Source: Lysobacter solisilvae (GTDB lineage Bacteria; Pseudomonadota; Gammaproteobacteria; Xanthomonadales; Xanthomonadaceae). From it: a stretch of DNA of 64,000 nt. The stretch is from the NCBI RefSeq assembly GCF_016613535.2, contig NZ_CP071518.1, positions 2,294,001 through 2,358,000 on the forward strand, given 5' to 3'. Shown here one piece after another: positions 36,181-44,261 of the stretch. Made by a program: the position numbers and the translations under genes. Under the pieces are notes generated by a model. It worked only from the letters and a program-made list of their open reading frames with translations, searched no databases and was not told the origin of the DNA. How positions within the stretch are numbered: the first letter of the stretch is position 1; each line of letters starts with the position of its first letter.

Positions 36181-38298
36181 TTACCAGATCACGACCTGCT
36201 GGTCCTGCGCACGCACCATCGGAGAGCCCGCCTTGCACGAGAACGCGGTGGCGAACGCGGGCAGGTTCGACGGCGCGCCGATCGCGCGCTGCGGCGCGGG
36301 GGCGTGTTCGTCGCTGGCCACGCGCACCTTCAGCGCTTCGGGCGTGTAGCTGGTGCGCCAGATCGTCGCGTAGTTCAGGAAGAATCGCTGGTCGCGGGTG
36401 AAGCCGTCGATCATCGGATCGGGCTTGCCCTCGGTGGCCTTCTTCATCGCGTCGTAGGCCGTCGCCACGCCGCCCAGGTCGGCGATGTTCTCGCCCAGGG
36501 TCAGCTTGCCGTTGACCTTCATGCCAGGCGCGGCTTCGTAGTCGTTGAACTGCTGGATCAGCTTGTCGGTGCGCGACGAGAAGCCCTTGGCGTCGGCGTC
36601 GGTCCACCAGTTGGAGAAGTTGCCCTTGGAATCGAAGCGGCTGCCCTGGTCGTCGTAACCGTGCGTCATCTCGTGGCCGATCACCGCGCCGATGCCGCCG
36701 TAGTTGACCGCGTCGTCGCCCTTGGGATCGAAGAACGGCGGCTGCAGGATCGCGGCCGGGAACACGACCTCGTTGAGCGAGGGGTTGTAGTAGGCATTGA
36801 CCATCTGCGGCGGCATGCCCCATTCGGTTCGGTCGACCGGCTTGCCGATCTTGCCCAGCTGCCACTTGTAGTTGAACTCGTTGGCGGCCAGCACGTTGCC
36901 GATGTAGCTGTCGCGCGAGGTCGACAGGCCGTTCCAGTCACGCCACTTGTCCGGGTAGCCGATCTTCGGCATGAAGGTGGACCACTTTTCCAGCGCCTTC
37001 TTCTTGGTCTCGTCGCTCATCCACGCCAGGTTCTCGATGCGGGTCTTGAGCGAGGCGCTGAGGTTCTTGACCAGTTCCTCCATGCGCGCCTTGGATTCGG
37101 GCGGGAAGGCCACCTTCACGTACAGCTGGCCCATGGCCTCGCCGACGTTGTTCTGGATCGTGTCCAGCGTGCGCTTGCCGCGCTCCTTGAGCTCGCGCTG
37201 GCCGTACAGCTGCTTGCCGTAGAACTCGTAGTTCTGCTGCACGAATGCATCGCTCAGGTACGGCGAGGCGGCGTCGACGAGGCGGAAGCGCAGGTAGGTC
37301 TTCCACTGCTCGGCCGGCACGTCGGCCAGCATCTTGCTGACTTCCGAGTGGAAACCGGGGATGCCCAGCGAGAACATCTTCGGCGCCTCGACACCCTGGG
37401 ACTCGAAGAACTTCGTCCACGGGAAGTTCGGCGAGATCTTGTCGGCATCAGCCAGGCTGACCGGGTTGTAGTACAGCGAGACGTCGCGCGACATGTCTTC
37501 GTTGGACTTGGACGCCTTGGCCAGGCGGGTCTCGAAGGCCATCACGTCCTTGGCCTGCTTGGCCGCGTCGGCCGCCGGCACGCCGGACAGCTCGAGCACC
37601 TTGGCGACGTGGCCCACGAATTGCTTGCGCTTGTCGGCCTTGTCGGCGTCGAAGTAGTACACCTTGTCCGGCAGGCTCAGGCCGCCCTCGAAGGCCGACG
37701 CGATGTTCATCGTCGAGTCCTTGAAGTCGGCCTGCGGGCCGAAGCCGAACAGGTTGTTCTCGCCCTTGAGCGCGGTCTGGCGCAGGTATTCGGCGATGGT
37801 GTCCTTGTCGCTGAGCGCGTCGATCTCCGCCAGGCGGCTCTTCAGCGGTTCGATGCCCTGGGCGTTGATCTTCGCCTCGTCCATGCCGGTGGAATAGAAG
37901 TCACCGACGATCTTCTCCACGCCGGTGGCGCCGGTCCTGGCGGCGACCTGCTCGGCCAGCTGGCGCTGCACGGCCTTGGAGCGCTCGTCGAGCACGGAGA
38001 ACGAACCCCAGGTGCTGCGGTCGCCCGGCACCGGGTTGGCGGCGAGCCACTTGCCGTTGACGTAGCCACCGAAGTCGGTGCAGACGTCCTTGGACGGATC
38101 GAGGTCGTCCTTGGTGAAACGGGTGGCGGCCAGCAGCTTGCTCTCGTCGAGGGTCAGCGCATCGGCGGCGGCAACGGTTGCGGGTTTGGCCGCATCGGCG
38201 GAAGCCTTGCCCTCATCCTTGGAGCAGGCGCCCAGGGCGGCGGTGATGGCGAGGGTCAGCAGCAGCGCGGCCGGCTTGGCGGTCTTGTTGAAGGTCAC
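36181..38298 (-). CDS. M13 family zinc metallopeptidase, lipoprotein
   Basis: Active-looking PepO/neprilysin-type endopeptidase of 705 aa. Signal peptide with lipobox ALGAC (Cys25) indicates a membrane-anchored periplasmic enzyme. Motifs are DVCTDFGGYVNGKW, NAYYNPSLNEVVFPAAILQP, the zinc site VIGHEMTHGYDDQG (His542, Glu543, His546), GENIADLGG (third ligand Glu) and the closing CKAG...VVIW. Xanthomonadaceae carry many such peptidases. Its neighbour at 33914 is a degenerate paralogue. Confidence 0.95.
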   Translation of the reverse strand: MTFNKTAKPAALLLTLAITAALGACSKDEGKASADAAKPATVAAADALTLDESKLLAATRFTKDDLDPSKDVCTDFGGYVNGKWLAANPVPGDRSTWGSFSVLDERSKAVQRQLAEQVAARTGATGVEKIVGDFYSTGMDEAKINAQGIEPLKSRLAEIDALSDKDTIAEYLRQTALKGENNLFGFGPQADFKDSTMNIASAFEGGLSLPDKVYYFDADKADKRKQFVGHVAKVLELSGVPAADAAKQAKDVMAFETRLAKASKSNEDMSRDVSLYYNPVSLADADKISPNFPWTKFFESQGVEAPKMFSLGIPGFHSEVSKMLADVPAEQWKTYLRFRLVDAASPYLSDAFVQQNYEFYGKQLYGQRELKERGKRTLDTIQNNVGEAMGQLYVKVAFPPESKARMEELVKNLSASLKTRIENLAWMSDETKKKALEKWSTFMPKIGYPDKWRDWNGLSTSRDSYIGNVLAANEFNYKWQLGKIGKPVDRTEWGMPPQMVNAYYNPSLNEVVFPAAILQPPFFDPKGDDAVNYGGIGAVIGHEMTHGYDDQGSRFDSKGNFSNWWTDADAKGFSSRTDKLIQQFNDYEAAPGMKVNGKLTLGENIADLGGVATAYDAMKKATEGKPDPMIDGFTRDQRFFLNYATIWRTSYTPEALKVRVASDEHAPAPQRAIGAPSNLPAFATAFSCKAGSPMVRAQDQQVVIW

Positions 38299-38623
38299 TT
38301 CGGGCTCCGGGGCTCGGATGGATAAGAGCGGATGGGTAAGACGGATGAGGGGTGGGACGCGGTCAGGCGAGGAAGGACAGTCCCCGGCCCATGGGGACGA
38401 GCGCCGACCTTAGCCCGGCCGTGGAACCGGCGCGGGTGTAGAAAGTCATCGCCGCCGCGGCCGGGTGGGCACAATGGGCCTGCAGAGCCCGTCACACGGG
38501 GCTTTGATGGGCCTTGGCGTGTTCGCCGGCGGGCAGGACGTCGGCGTTCATCTTTGCCGGGGGGCGGCAGAAGTCGCTGTTCAGGAGCGCTCGGGCCTGG
38601 CGGGGCGCGCGGCGGCTCGTGGC
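38299..38623. other. Intergenic region between M13 gene and truncated hemoglobin gene
   Basis: 325 bases upstream of the M13 lipoprotein gene (which reads away, minus strand) and downstream of the hemoglobin gene. I see no gene, RNA or repeat array. GATGGATAAGAGCGGATGGGTAAGACGGATGAG contains three loose GGATRRG-type repeats at about 38320-38350, just upstream of the M13 start. Confidence 0.4.
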
Positions 38624-39094
38624 TCAGGCCACGTACGGACCCTTCACCTCGCCCCAGCCCCACTGCGGCATCGGGGCGTCCTCGTCCACCGTGGCGCCCG
38701 GCTGCGAATTGATCACGGCCAGGCGGGAACCCCATTCCAGGTAGCCGACCAGCGCCGACCGGAATTCGGGGTCGTCAGGCATGCCCAGATCGTCCGCGGT
38801 CTCCAGCAGGAGGGCGACCCAGCGCCGCCGCCTGGCCTGGTCCAGGTGGCGGTTGAGATGCTGCCGGATCATGTGCGGATGGCCGCCGTGCTGGCTCGAA
38901 TACAGGCTCGGGCCACCCAGCACCTCGGCCAGGAAGGCCGCGACGTGACGCGGGTGCGCGGCGTCCATGTGCGCGAACACCGGCCCGAGCAACGCATCGG
39001 TGCGCACGCGCTCGTAGAACCTGTTCGTCAGCCGTTCCAGTGCATCGATGCCGCCCAGCCATTGGTAGAGCGTGGGAACTTCATTGTCTGGCAT
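38624..39094 (-). CDS. Group II truncated hemoglobin
   Basis: Oxygen/NO-binding 2-on-2 globin of 156 aa. The start at ATG 39094 has AGGGAAG 9 bases upstream. Family features are YQWLGGIDALERLTNRFYERV (B helix with Phe/Tyr distal residues), VFAHMDAAHPRHVAAFLAEVLGG, proximal His in HPHMIRQHLNRHLD, and Trp G8 in RRRRWVALL, which marks group II (trHbO). Stand-alone minus-strand gene. Confidence 0.92.
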   Translation of the reverse strand: MPDNEVPTLYQWLGGIDALERLTNRFYERVRTDALLGPVFAHMDAAHPRHVAAFLAEVLGGPSLYSSQHGGHPHMIRQHLNRHLDQARRRRWVALLLETADDLGMPDDPEFRSALVGYLEWGSRLAVINSQPGATVDEDAPMPQWGWGEVKGPYVA

Positions 39095-39191
39095 GGGGAT
39101 CTTCCCTGGTGGGTTGGTGGCGAGCACCGGCCTGCATCGCTGCGGGGGCGCGAGCGTGGTCCAGTGGATACAGGCCGGGCATGCGCAAGGG

Positions 39192-39584
39192 TCAGTCCGC
39201 CTTCGCTACGGAAGTCGGATCGCCCAGGCGCTGGTTGAGTTCGATCGCGGCCTTTACCAGGCGGCGCGCCCCGGCCGCGCTGATCGTGTCGCCCTCGTTG
39301 AGCGCCAGGGTGGCCATCTCGTACTTGCCGCCGGGCTTGAGCCGCGTTTCCAGTTCCACGAGGCGACGCCCGCGCCAGAAGCCGAACAGCACGCGATGCG
39401 CCTCGGCGCGGATCAGCAGCACGGGGCCATGGCAGAAATAGACCAGGTGTCCCCACTTGATGCGCTCTTCAAGCGGCCCGGCCGCGAGGGTCGATCTGCG
39501 CAGCGCTTCCACCCGCGTCCGCTGCCAGCCGGCGAGCGATTCCACGTAGGCATCAGGCGACGCGGCGGGCGGGGTCTTCTGCAT
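39192..39584 (-). CDS. DUF1801 domain protein
   Basis: Protein of 130 aa matching the DUF1801 family: DAYVESLAGWQRTRVEALRR, EERIKWGHLVYFCHGPVLLIRAEAHRVLFGFWRG and a C-terminal DTISAAGARRLVKAAIELNQ. Structures of relatives show a compact alpha/beta fold, but no reaction is known. Located 97 bases upstream of the truncated hemoglobin gene on the same strand; co-transcription is possible. Confidence 0.82.
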   Translation of the reverse strand: MQKTPPAASPDAYVESLAGWQRTRVEALRRSTLAAGPLEERIKWGHLVYFCHGPVLLIRAEAHRVLFGFWRGRRLVELETRLKPGGKYEMATLALNEGDTISAAGARRLVKAAIELNQRLGDPTSVAKAD

Positions 39585-39676
39585 CGGCGAAGCCTACATC
39601 CCCAGTCCGTCCCGGCGCCTGTGCATCGGGCGACGGAGCCGCGCGCCGGTCCACGGCCCGCAGCGCGCGCGAGGCC

Positions 39677-40039
39677 TCAACCGGCGCCCGAGGGACCGTC
39701 GGCGTCGGCGGTTCCGCTCAACGCATAGACATGGGCATCCACGCGCGAGCCGTCGTGCAACGTGACCGTGATCGGGACACGTTCGTAGCCCTCGCCCTCG
39801 AATTCGTCCAGGCGGATCCAGTGTCCGGCCAGGGCCGGCGAAGTGAAGAGCAGGCCGTCGACCTCAGACCCCTGCTCGTCGGGAATCAGGCCCGGGTAGC
39901 CCGCGGCCGCGCCCCAGCCCTGCGCAAGCAGCGTGCCGCGCGCGGTGGCCGGCTGCCAGCTGCCCGGCAGGTCCGCCAGGACATGCGCGTTCTGCCGTCC
40001 GGGCGCGAGGGTTCCGTAGACGAAGAGCCGATCAGTCAC
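39677..40039 (-). CDS. Gamma-glutamylcyclotransferase family (AIG2-like) protein
   Basis: Protein of 120 aa. GTG 40039 gives (M)TDRLFVYGTLAPGRQNAHVL, the usual family start with the YGTL signature; an in-frame ATG 24 bases earlier is possible. GLLFTSPALAGHWIRLDEFEGEGYERVPI contains the conserved acidic EFEG segment. Relatives cyclise gamma-glutamyl amino acids or amines. Small soluble protein; the substrate here is unknown. Confidence 0.88.
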   Translation of the reverse strand: MTDRLFVYGTLAPGRQNAHVLADLPGSWQPATARGTLLAQGWGAAAGYPGLIPDEQGSEVDGLLFTSPALAGHWIRLDEFEGEGYERVPITVTLHDGSRVDAHVYALSGTADADGPSGAG

Positions 40040-40256
40040 GCGGCCCCCGGTCGTCCGCGCCAAGGTCGACCGGGGCGGACCTCCTGCCAGTGGTGTTCAC
40101 GCTCATGGGCCTGGCACCTCCCTGCCTTCCGTGTTCAGCGAGTCGACGCCGCGCCGGCTGGACACGCGCGCAAGGGCGTCTGCGCTGACTCTACGCCCTG
40201 GACGGCCGCGTTGCGCAAGGCCCGGCAGGCCAAGCCGGCGGCGCGCACCGGGCGCA

Positions 40257-40287
40257 AAAGAAAAGGGCCGGCATGGCCGGCCCTTTT
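40257..40287 (-). terminator. Rho-independent terminator after the DUF885 gene
   Basis: On the minus strand AAAAGGGCCGGC-CAT-GCCGGCCCTTTT followed by CTTTT, 18 bases past the DUF885 stop. Confidence 0.93.
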
Positions 40288-40305
40288 CGAAAAAACACCA
40301 GGCGA

Positions 40306-42126
40306 TCAGCCCTTCTTGCTCGCGATCCAGCGGTCGATCTTGCCTTCCAGCACCGACAGCGGGACGGCGCCGTCCTTCAGCACTTCGGCGTGGAACTCGC
40401 GGACGTCGAACTTGTTGCCCAGTTCGCGTTCGGCGCGGTCGCGCAGTTCCTGGATCTTCAGCTCGCCGATCTTGTAGGCCAGCGCCTGGCCCGGCCAGGC
40501 GATGTAACGCTCGGCTTCGGCGGTGGACTGGGTTTCGCTTTCGGCGGAGTTGTCGAGCATGTACTTGATGACCTGCTCGCGCGACCAGTTCTTGCTGTGC
40601 AGGCCGGTGTCCACGACCAGGCGGATGGCGCGCCACAGCTCGTTCTGCAGGTAGCCGAAGTAGTCGTACGGATCGGTGTAGACGCCCAGGTCGCGGCCCA
40701 GCGACTCGGCGTACAAACCCCAGCCTTCGGCGAACGCGGTCTCGCCGCCGAAACGCCGGAACTTGGGCAGGTTGGTCAGCTCCTGCTGCAGCGCGATCTG
40801 GAAGTGGTGGCCGGGGATGGCCTCGTGCAGGTAGAGGTCCTCGGCATCCCAGGTCTTGCGCGTGGGCAGGTCGAAGGTGTTGACGTAGAAGATGCCGGGG
40901 CGGCTGCCGTCCTCGTTGGGCGGGTAGTACTGGCCGCCGGCCGCGGACTGCGCGCGGTACGGTTCGACCGGGCGGATCTCGAACGGCGACTTGGGAATCA
41001 GCGAGAACTGCTCGGGGATCTTCTTGTTGATCTTCGCTTCCAGCGCGCGGTAGTGCGTGAGCAGCGCCGCCTCGTCCTTGAAGCTGAAGCGCGGGTCGGT
41101 CTGCAGGAACTTGAAGAACTCCTGCATCGTGCCCTTGAAGCCGACCTGCTTCATGACCTTGCCGATCTCGCCATGGATGCGGGCGACCTCGTCCAGGCCG
41201 ATCTGGTGGATTTCCGCCGGCGTCTTGTCGGTGGTGGTGCTCTGCGCGGCGCTGAACGCATACCAGGCCTGGCCGTTGGGCAGCTTGTCCAGGCCGTAGG
41301 TCGCGCGCGTGGCGGGGAGGTATTCGTCGACGAGGTAGCTGCGCAGTTCGCGGTAGGCCGGCAGGATCTCGTCGGCGATCATGGCGCGATACTCGCGCGT
41401 CAGGCGCTCCTTGTCGGCGGCGGAGAACTCGGCCGGCATCTGCGAGATCGGGCCCCAGAACAGCGTGTCCTCGGGCTTGTCCTTGATCAGCGCATCCAGC
41501 TGCGGCGTCACCTTTACCATCAGCGCGCGCGGCTGCACGACGCCCTGCTTGACGCCTTCGCGCATGTTGGCGATGGCGGTGTCGAACAGCTGCGGCAGGC
41601 GGTGGCCGCGCTTGAGCCAGTTGTCGTAGTCCTTGACGGTCTTGAACGGCTGCGGGCCCGTGCCCGAACCCAGCATCACCGCGAAGCTGGCCATCGACTG
41701 CATCTGGTTGACCGGCATCATCCAGTCGGGGAACTGCTCGGCTTCCAGCGCTTCCTTCGCGTCGGTGACGAAGATCTCGTAGCTGAGCAGGTCCTGGCCG
41801 GACAGGCCGGACGGGCCGACGGCCTCGACCTTCTTCAGCCACTTGTCGGTGAAGTCGTGGACCTGCTTGCGGTACTGCGCCGAGCCGAAGTCGGGCAGCT
41901 GGTCGTTGTAGCGCGGGTCGCCCTGGAAGGTGGCGCTGATCGGGTTGAGCTTGAGGTTCTCTTCCCAGAACTCTTCGTACATCGCGTTCAAGCGGGCCGC
42001 CTTGGCCTGGTCGCTCTGGGCGGCCCCACCGTGGTTGGCGTGCGATTCGGCGGCAAGGGCAGGCGCGGCGCCGGCGGCGAGGGTGAGGGCAAGGGCGAGG
42101 GCGAGGGCGAGCGGACGCAAGGTCAT
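40306..42126 (-). CDS. DUF885 family secreted peptidase-like protein
   Basis: Protein of 606 aa; ATG 42126 (AGGA 10 bases upstream) starts a clear signal peptide ending in ALAAES. DUF885 proteins are predicted zinc-dependent peptidases. The HExxH-like segment is DLYLHEAIPGHHFQIALQQE, with GETAFAEGWGLYAESLG supplying the distal Glu. AEAERYIAWPGQALAYKIGELKI is the conserved C-terminal segment. The longer open frame upstream is not supported. Ends at a strong terminator. Confidence 0.92.
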   Translation of the reverse strand: MTLRPLALALALALTLAAGAAPALAAESHANHGGAAQSDQAKAARLNAMYEEFWEENLKLNPISATFQGDPRYNDQLPDFGSAQYRKQVHDFTDKWLKKVEAVGPSGLSGQDLLSYEIFVTDAKEALEAEQFPDWMMPVNQMQSMASFAVMLGSGTGPQPFKTVKDYDNWLKRGHRLPQLFDTAIANMREGVKQGVVQPRALMVKVTPQLDALIKDKPEDTLFWGPISQMPAEFSAADKERLTREYRAMIADEILPAYRELRSYLVDEYLPATRATYGLDKLPNGQAWYAFSAAQSTTTDKTPAEIHQIGLDEVARIHGEIGKVMKQVGFKGTMQEFFKFLQTDPRFSFKDEAALLTHYRALEAKINKKIPEQFSLIPKSPFEIRPVEPYRAQSAAGGQYYPPNEDGSRPGIFYVNTFDLPTRKTWDAEDLYLHEAIPGHHFQIALQQELTNLPKFRRFGGETAFAEGWGLYAESLGRDLGVYTDPYDYFGYLQNELWRAIRLVVDTGLHSKNWSREQVIKYMLDNSAESETQSTAEAERYIAWPGQALAYKIGELKIQELRDRAERELGNKFDVREFHAEVLKDGAVPLSVLEGKIDRWIASKKG

Positions 42127-42324
42127 GGGCGGGTCCTGGACATTCCTGTCGTTGGGGAGCCCGAGCATCGCCGATTGCCGCCGGCCGCGCACCTTGTCGG
42201 AAGTCATGGTCCGCGCGACCGCCTTCACGCCCGCGGCAGGCCACGGGCCCGCGGGCGTGCGGGAGACCGGGATGCGCGTCCTGCGGGAGCGCCTTGCAGG
42301 CGCGTCCTGCGGCGGAAAGTCAGC

Positions 42325-43143
42325 TCAGGCGGCGGCTTCGTCGCGCAGCTGGCGCGCCCGCGCGGCGCCCAGGTAGCCGGTGATGAAGCGGCGCATGAGG
42401 TAGATCAGCGGGATCATCGCCACCGCGGCCAGCATCTTGTAGCCGTAGTTCACCGTGCTCACCGCCAGGAACAGCGAGGTGGGCCAATGCTGCGGGCCCA
42501 GCACGAAGGCGATGTAGAGCACGACGAAGCTGTCGACCAGCTGCGACACGGCGGTCGAGCCGGTGGCGCGCAACCACACGAACCGTTCGCCGGTGGCGCT
42601 GCGGATGCGGTGGAAGACCGCCACGTCGATCAGCTGGCCCAGCATGAAGGCCACCAGCGATCCGGCGATGGTCCACAGGCCCTGGCCGAACACGGCCGCG
42701 AACGCAGCCTGGTAGTCGGGCACGCCCTGCGCCTGTGCGGCCTGCACCCACCAGCCGGCTGGCGCCAGCGCGATGGCGGCGAAGGCGAACAGGAAGCCGT
42801 ACACGATCAGCGCCGCCGCCAGCCAGGAGATCGCGCGCACGCCGCGGCGCCCGTAGAACTCGTTGACCACGTCGGTCATCAGGAACACCACCGGCCACAG
42901 CAGCGTGCCGGCGGTGAAGCTCATCGAGCCCTGCTGCCCGAACAGGTTCCACTGCAGCGGCGCGATGCCCAGCGTGTCCTCCAGCGCGAAGATCTTGACC
43001 CCGATGAACTCGGCCAGCACCGCGTTGCAGCAGAAGAACGCCGCCAGCGCGATGAAGAGGCGGACGGCGCGGTCTTCGAGCAGGCGGGTGGGGGCGGGGG
43101 CGATGGCGATGGCAGGCGTGGGGGGCGGCGTGCTGTCGTTCAC
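42325..43143 (-). CDS. Queuosine precursor transporter (YhhQ/DUF165 family)
   Basis: Inner-membrane protein of 272 aa with about six helices, from GTG 43143. Family segments are NAVLAEFIGVKIFAL, LLWPVVFLMTDVVNEFYGRRGVRA, GSLVAFMLGQLIDVAVFHRIR, STAVSQLVDSFVVLYIAF and NYGYKMLAAVAMIPLIYL. YhhQ imports queuosine precursors (preQ0/preQ1), so it supplies the substrate for the Tgt and QueA encoded 25 kb away. The 197 bases downstream contain a GCGCGTCCTGCGG duplication but no gene. Confidence 0.92.
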   Translation of the reverse strand: MNDSTPPPTPAIAIAPAPTRLLEDRAVRLFIALAAFFCCNAVLAEFIGVKIFALEDTLGIAPLQWNLFGQQGSMSFTAGTLLWPVVFLMTDVVNEFYGRRGVRAISWLAAALIVYGFLFAFAAIALAPAGWWVQAAQAQGVPDYQAAFAAVFGQGLWTIAGSLVAFMLGQLIDVAVFHRIRSATGERFVWLRATGSTAVSQLVDSFVVLYIAFVLGPQHWPTSLFLAVSTVNYGYKMLAAVAMIPLIYLMRRFITGYLGAARARQLRDEAAA

Positions 43144-43256
43144 GGGGCGCGGTCCTGGGTGGCGTTGCTGGATTGAAGCGGCGCAAGTGTAAATGGCGTC
43201 GCTGGCCATGCCGCCTGTGGCTTTGGCGCGATCACCTCTTGCGGGGCGGGGATTTG

Positions 43257-43409
43257 CGTTGAAAAGCCGTCGCAGCTTGATGTCGGCGGCCGCCCGCGCG
43301 GCATTATTTTCTCGGCGCTTCAGTTCAATCGCGGCTGGGTACGTTGGAAAGCCGTCGCAGCTTGATATCGACGGCCGCCCGCGCGGCATCATTTCTTCGG
43401 CGCTTCACT
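43257..43409. repeat. Two imperfect direct copies of about 68 bp, period 85 bp
   Basis: Copy 1 (43257-43324) and copy 2 (43342-43409) both read CGTTG(A/G)AAAGCCGTCGCAGC... through GGCCGCCCGCGCGGCAT and CGGCGCTTCA. Copy 2 contains the last seven codons and stop of the DUF502 gene; copy 1 lies downstream of it in the spacer before the transporter gene. The spacer therefore arose by duplicating the end of DUF502 or the reverse. Confidence 0.85.
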
Positions 43410-44072
43410 TTTTTCGTGGGCGGGAGGGGAGAACGGGATTGAATCGGGGGATACCGCGCCACCGGAAATGATGAAGCTCATCGCCTCGTCCACCGTCCAG
43501 TCGGTCGGCGTGATCAGTTCCACCGGCACGATCTCCAGGTAGCCGGAGGTCGGGTTGGGCGTGGTCGGCACGTAGACGGCCGCCAGCTCGCGTCCGGTGC
43601 CCTGTTCGCGCAGGACACGGGTGACGAAGCCGATCGACTTCATCTGCGTGTGCGGGAAGTCGATCAGCACCACGCGCTGCGTCCCGTCGGGCTTGGTCTG
43701 CAGGATGTCCAGCAACTGGCGTGCGCTGCCGTAGATGGTGTTGGCCAGCGGGATGCGCTTGATCAGGGCCTCGAACCAGCGCAGCAGCTGCTGCCCGATC
43801 ACCGCGCGCGCCATCACGCCGGAAAGCAGGATCACGCCCACCGTCGCCAACAGGGCCAGTGCGGTCTGGACCCACGGCTGGACCAGCCAGCCCAGCGCGG
43901 CGGGCGAGGTGGCCGCCAGGTTCTGCAGCAGCGGGCCGATCACCGGCCGGCTGGTGTCCGAAAGCAGGACGAAGACGAATTTCACCACGACCCAGGTCAG
44001 CCAGATCGGCAGCAGGGTCAGCAGACCGGTGAGGAAGAGCTTCTGGAAACTGGGGCGGGCAGGCGTGAGCAT
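43389..44072 (-). CDS. DUF502 family membrane protein
   Basis: Protein of 227 aa. Two transmembrane helices (KLFLTGLLTLLPIWLTWVVVKFVF and TALALLATVGVILLSGVMA) are followed by the conserved IPLANTIYGSARQLLDIL, VVLIDFPHTQMKSIGFVTR and VYVPTTPNPTSGYLEIVP typical of DUF502. The function is unknown. The C-terminal tail (AHEKSEAPKK) is encoded inside a duplicated DNA segment. Confidence 0.9.
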   Translation of the reverse strand: MLTPARPSFQKLFLTGLLTLLPIWLTWVVVKFVFVLLSDTSRPVIGPLLQNLAATSPAALGWLVQPWVQTALALLATVGVILLSGVMARAVIGQQLLRWFEALIKRIPLANTIYGSARQLLDILQTKPDGTQRVVLIDFPHTQMKSIGFVTRVLREQGTGRELAAVYVPTTPNPTSGYLEIVPVELITPTDWTVDEAMSFIISGGAVSPDSIPFSPPAHEKSEAPKK

Positions 44073-44196
44073 GCGGGCATTGTAGTGGCCCGGGCCCCGG
44101 CTTCATCGCGGTGGGGCTGACGCTGTCCGCGGGAGCATGCGCATTGGGAACGTCCGGGCGGCCCGCAAACCTCTCGATCTCCTGCCGCGACCGCAG

Positions 44197-44248
44197 TCGC
44201 CGCCACGATCGCGGGCAGTGCCCGCAATCGCCATCACGATCGCGGGCA
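44197..44248. repeat. Two 21-bp direct repeats with a hairpin between
   Basis: TCGCCRYCACGATCGCGGGCA occurs at 44197-44217 and 44228-44248 (31-bp period). The 10 bases between complete an inverted repeat GCGGGCA-G-TGCCCGC at 44211-44225. It lies just downstream of the kinase-FGE gene (minus strand), and may act in transcript termination though no U-run is present. Confidence 0.7.
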
Positions 44249-44261
44249 AACGCTCACAGCA

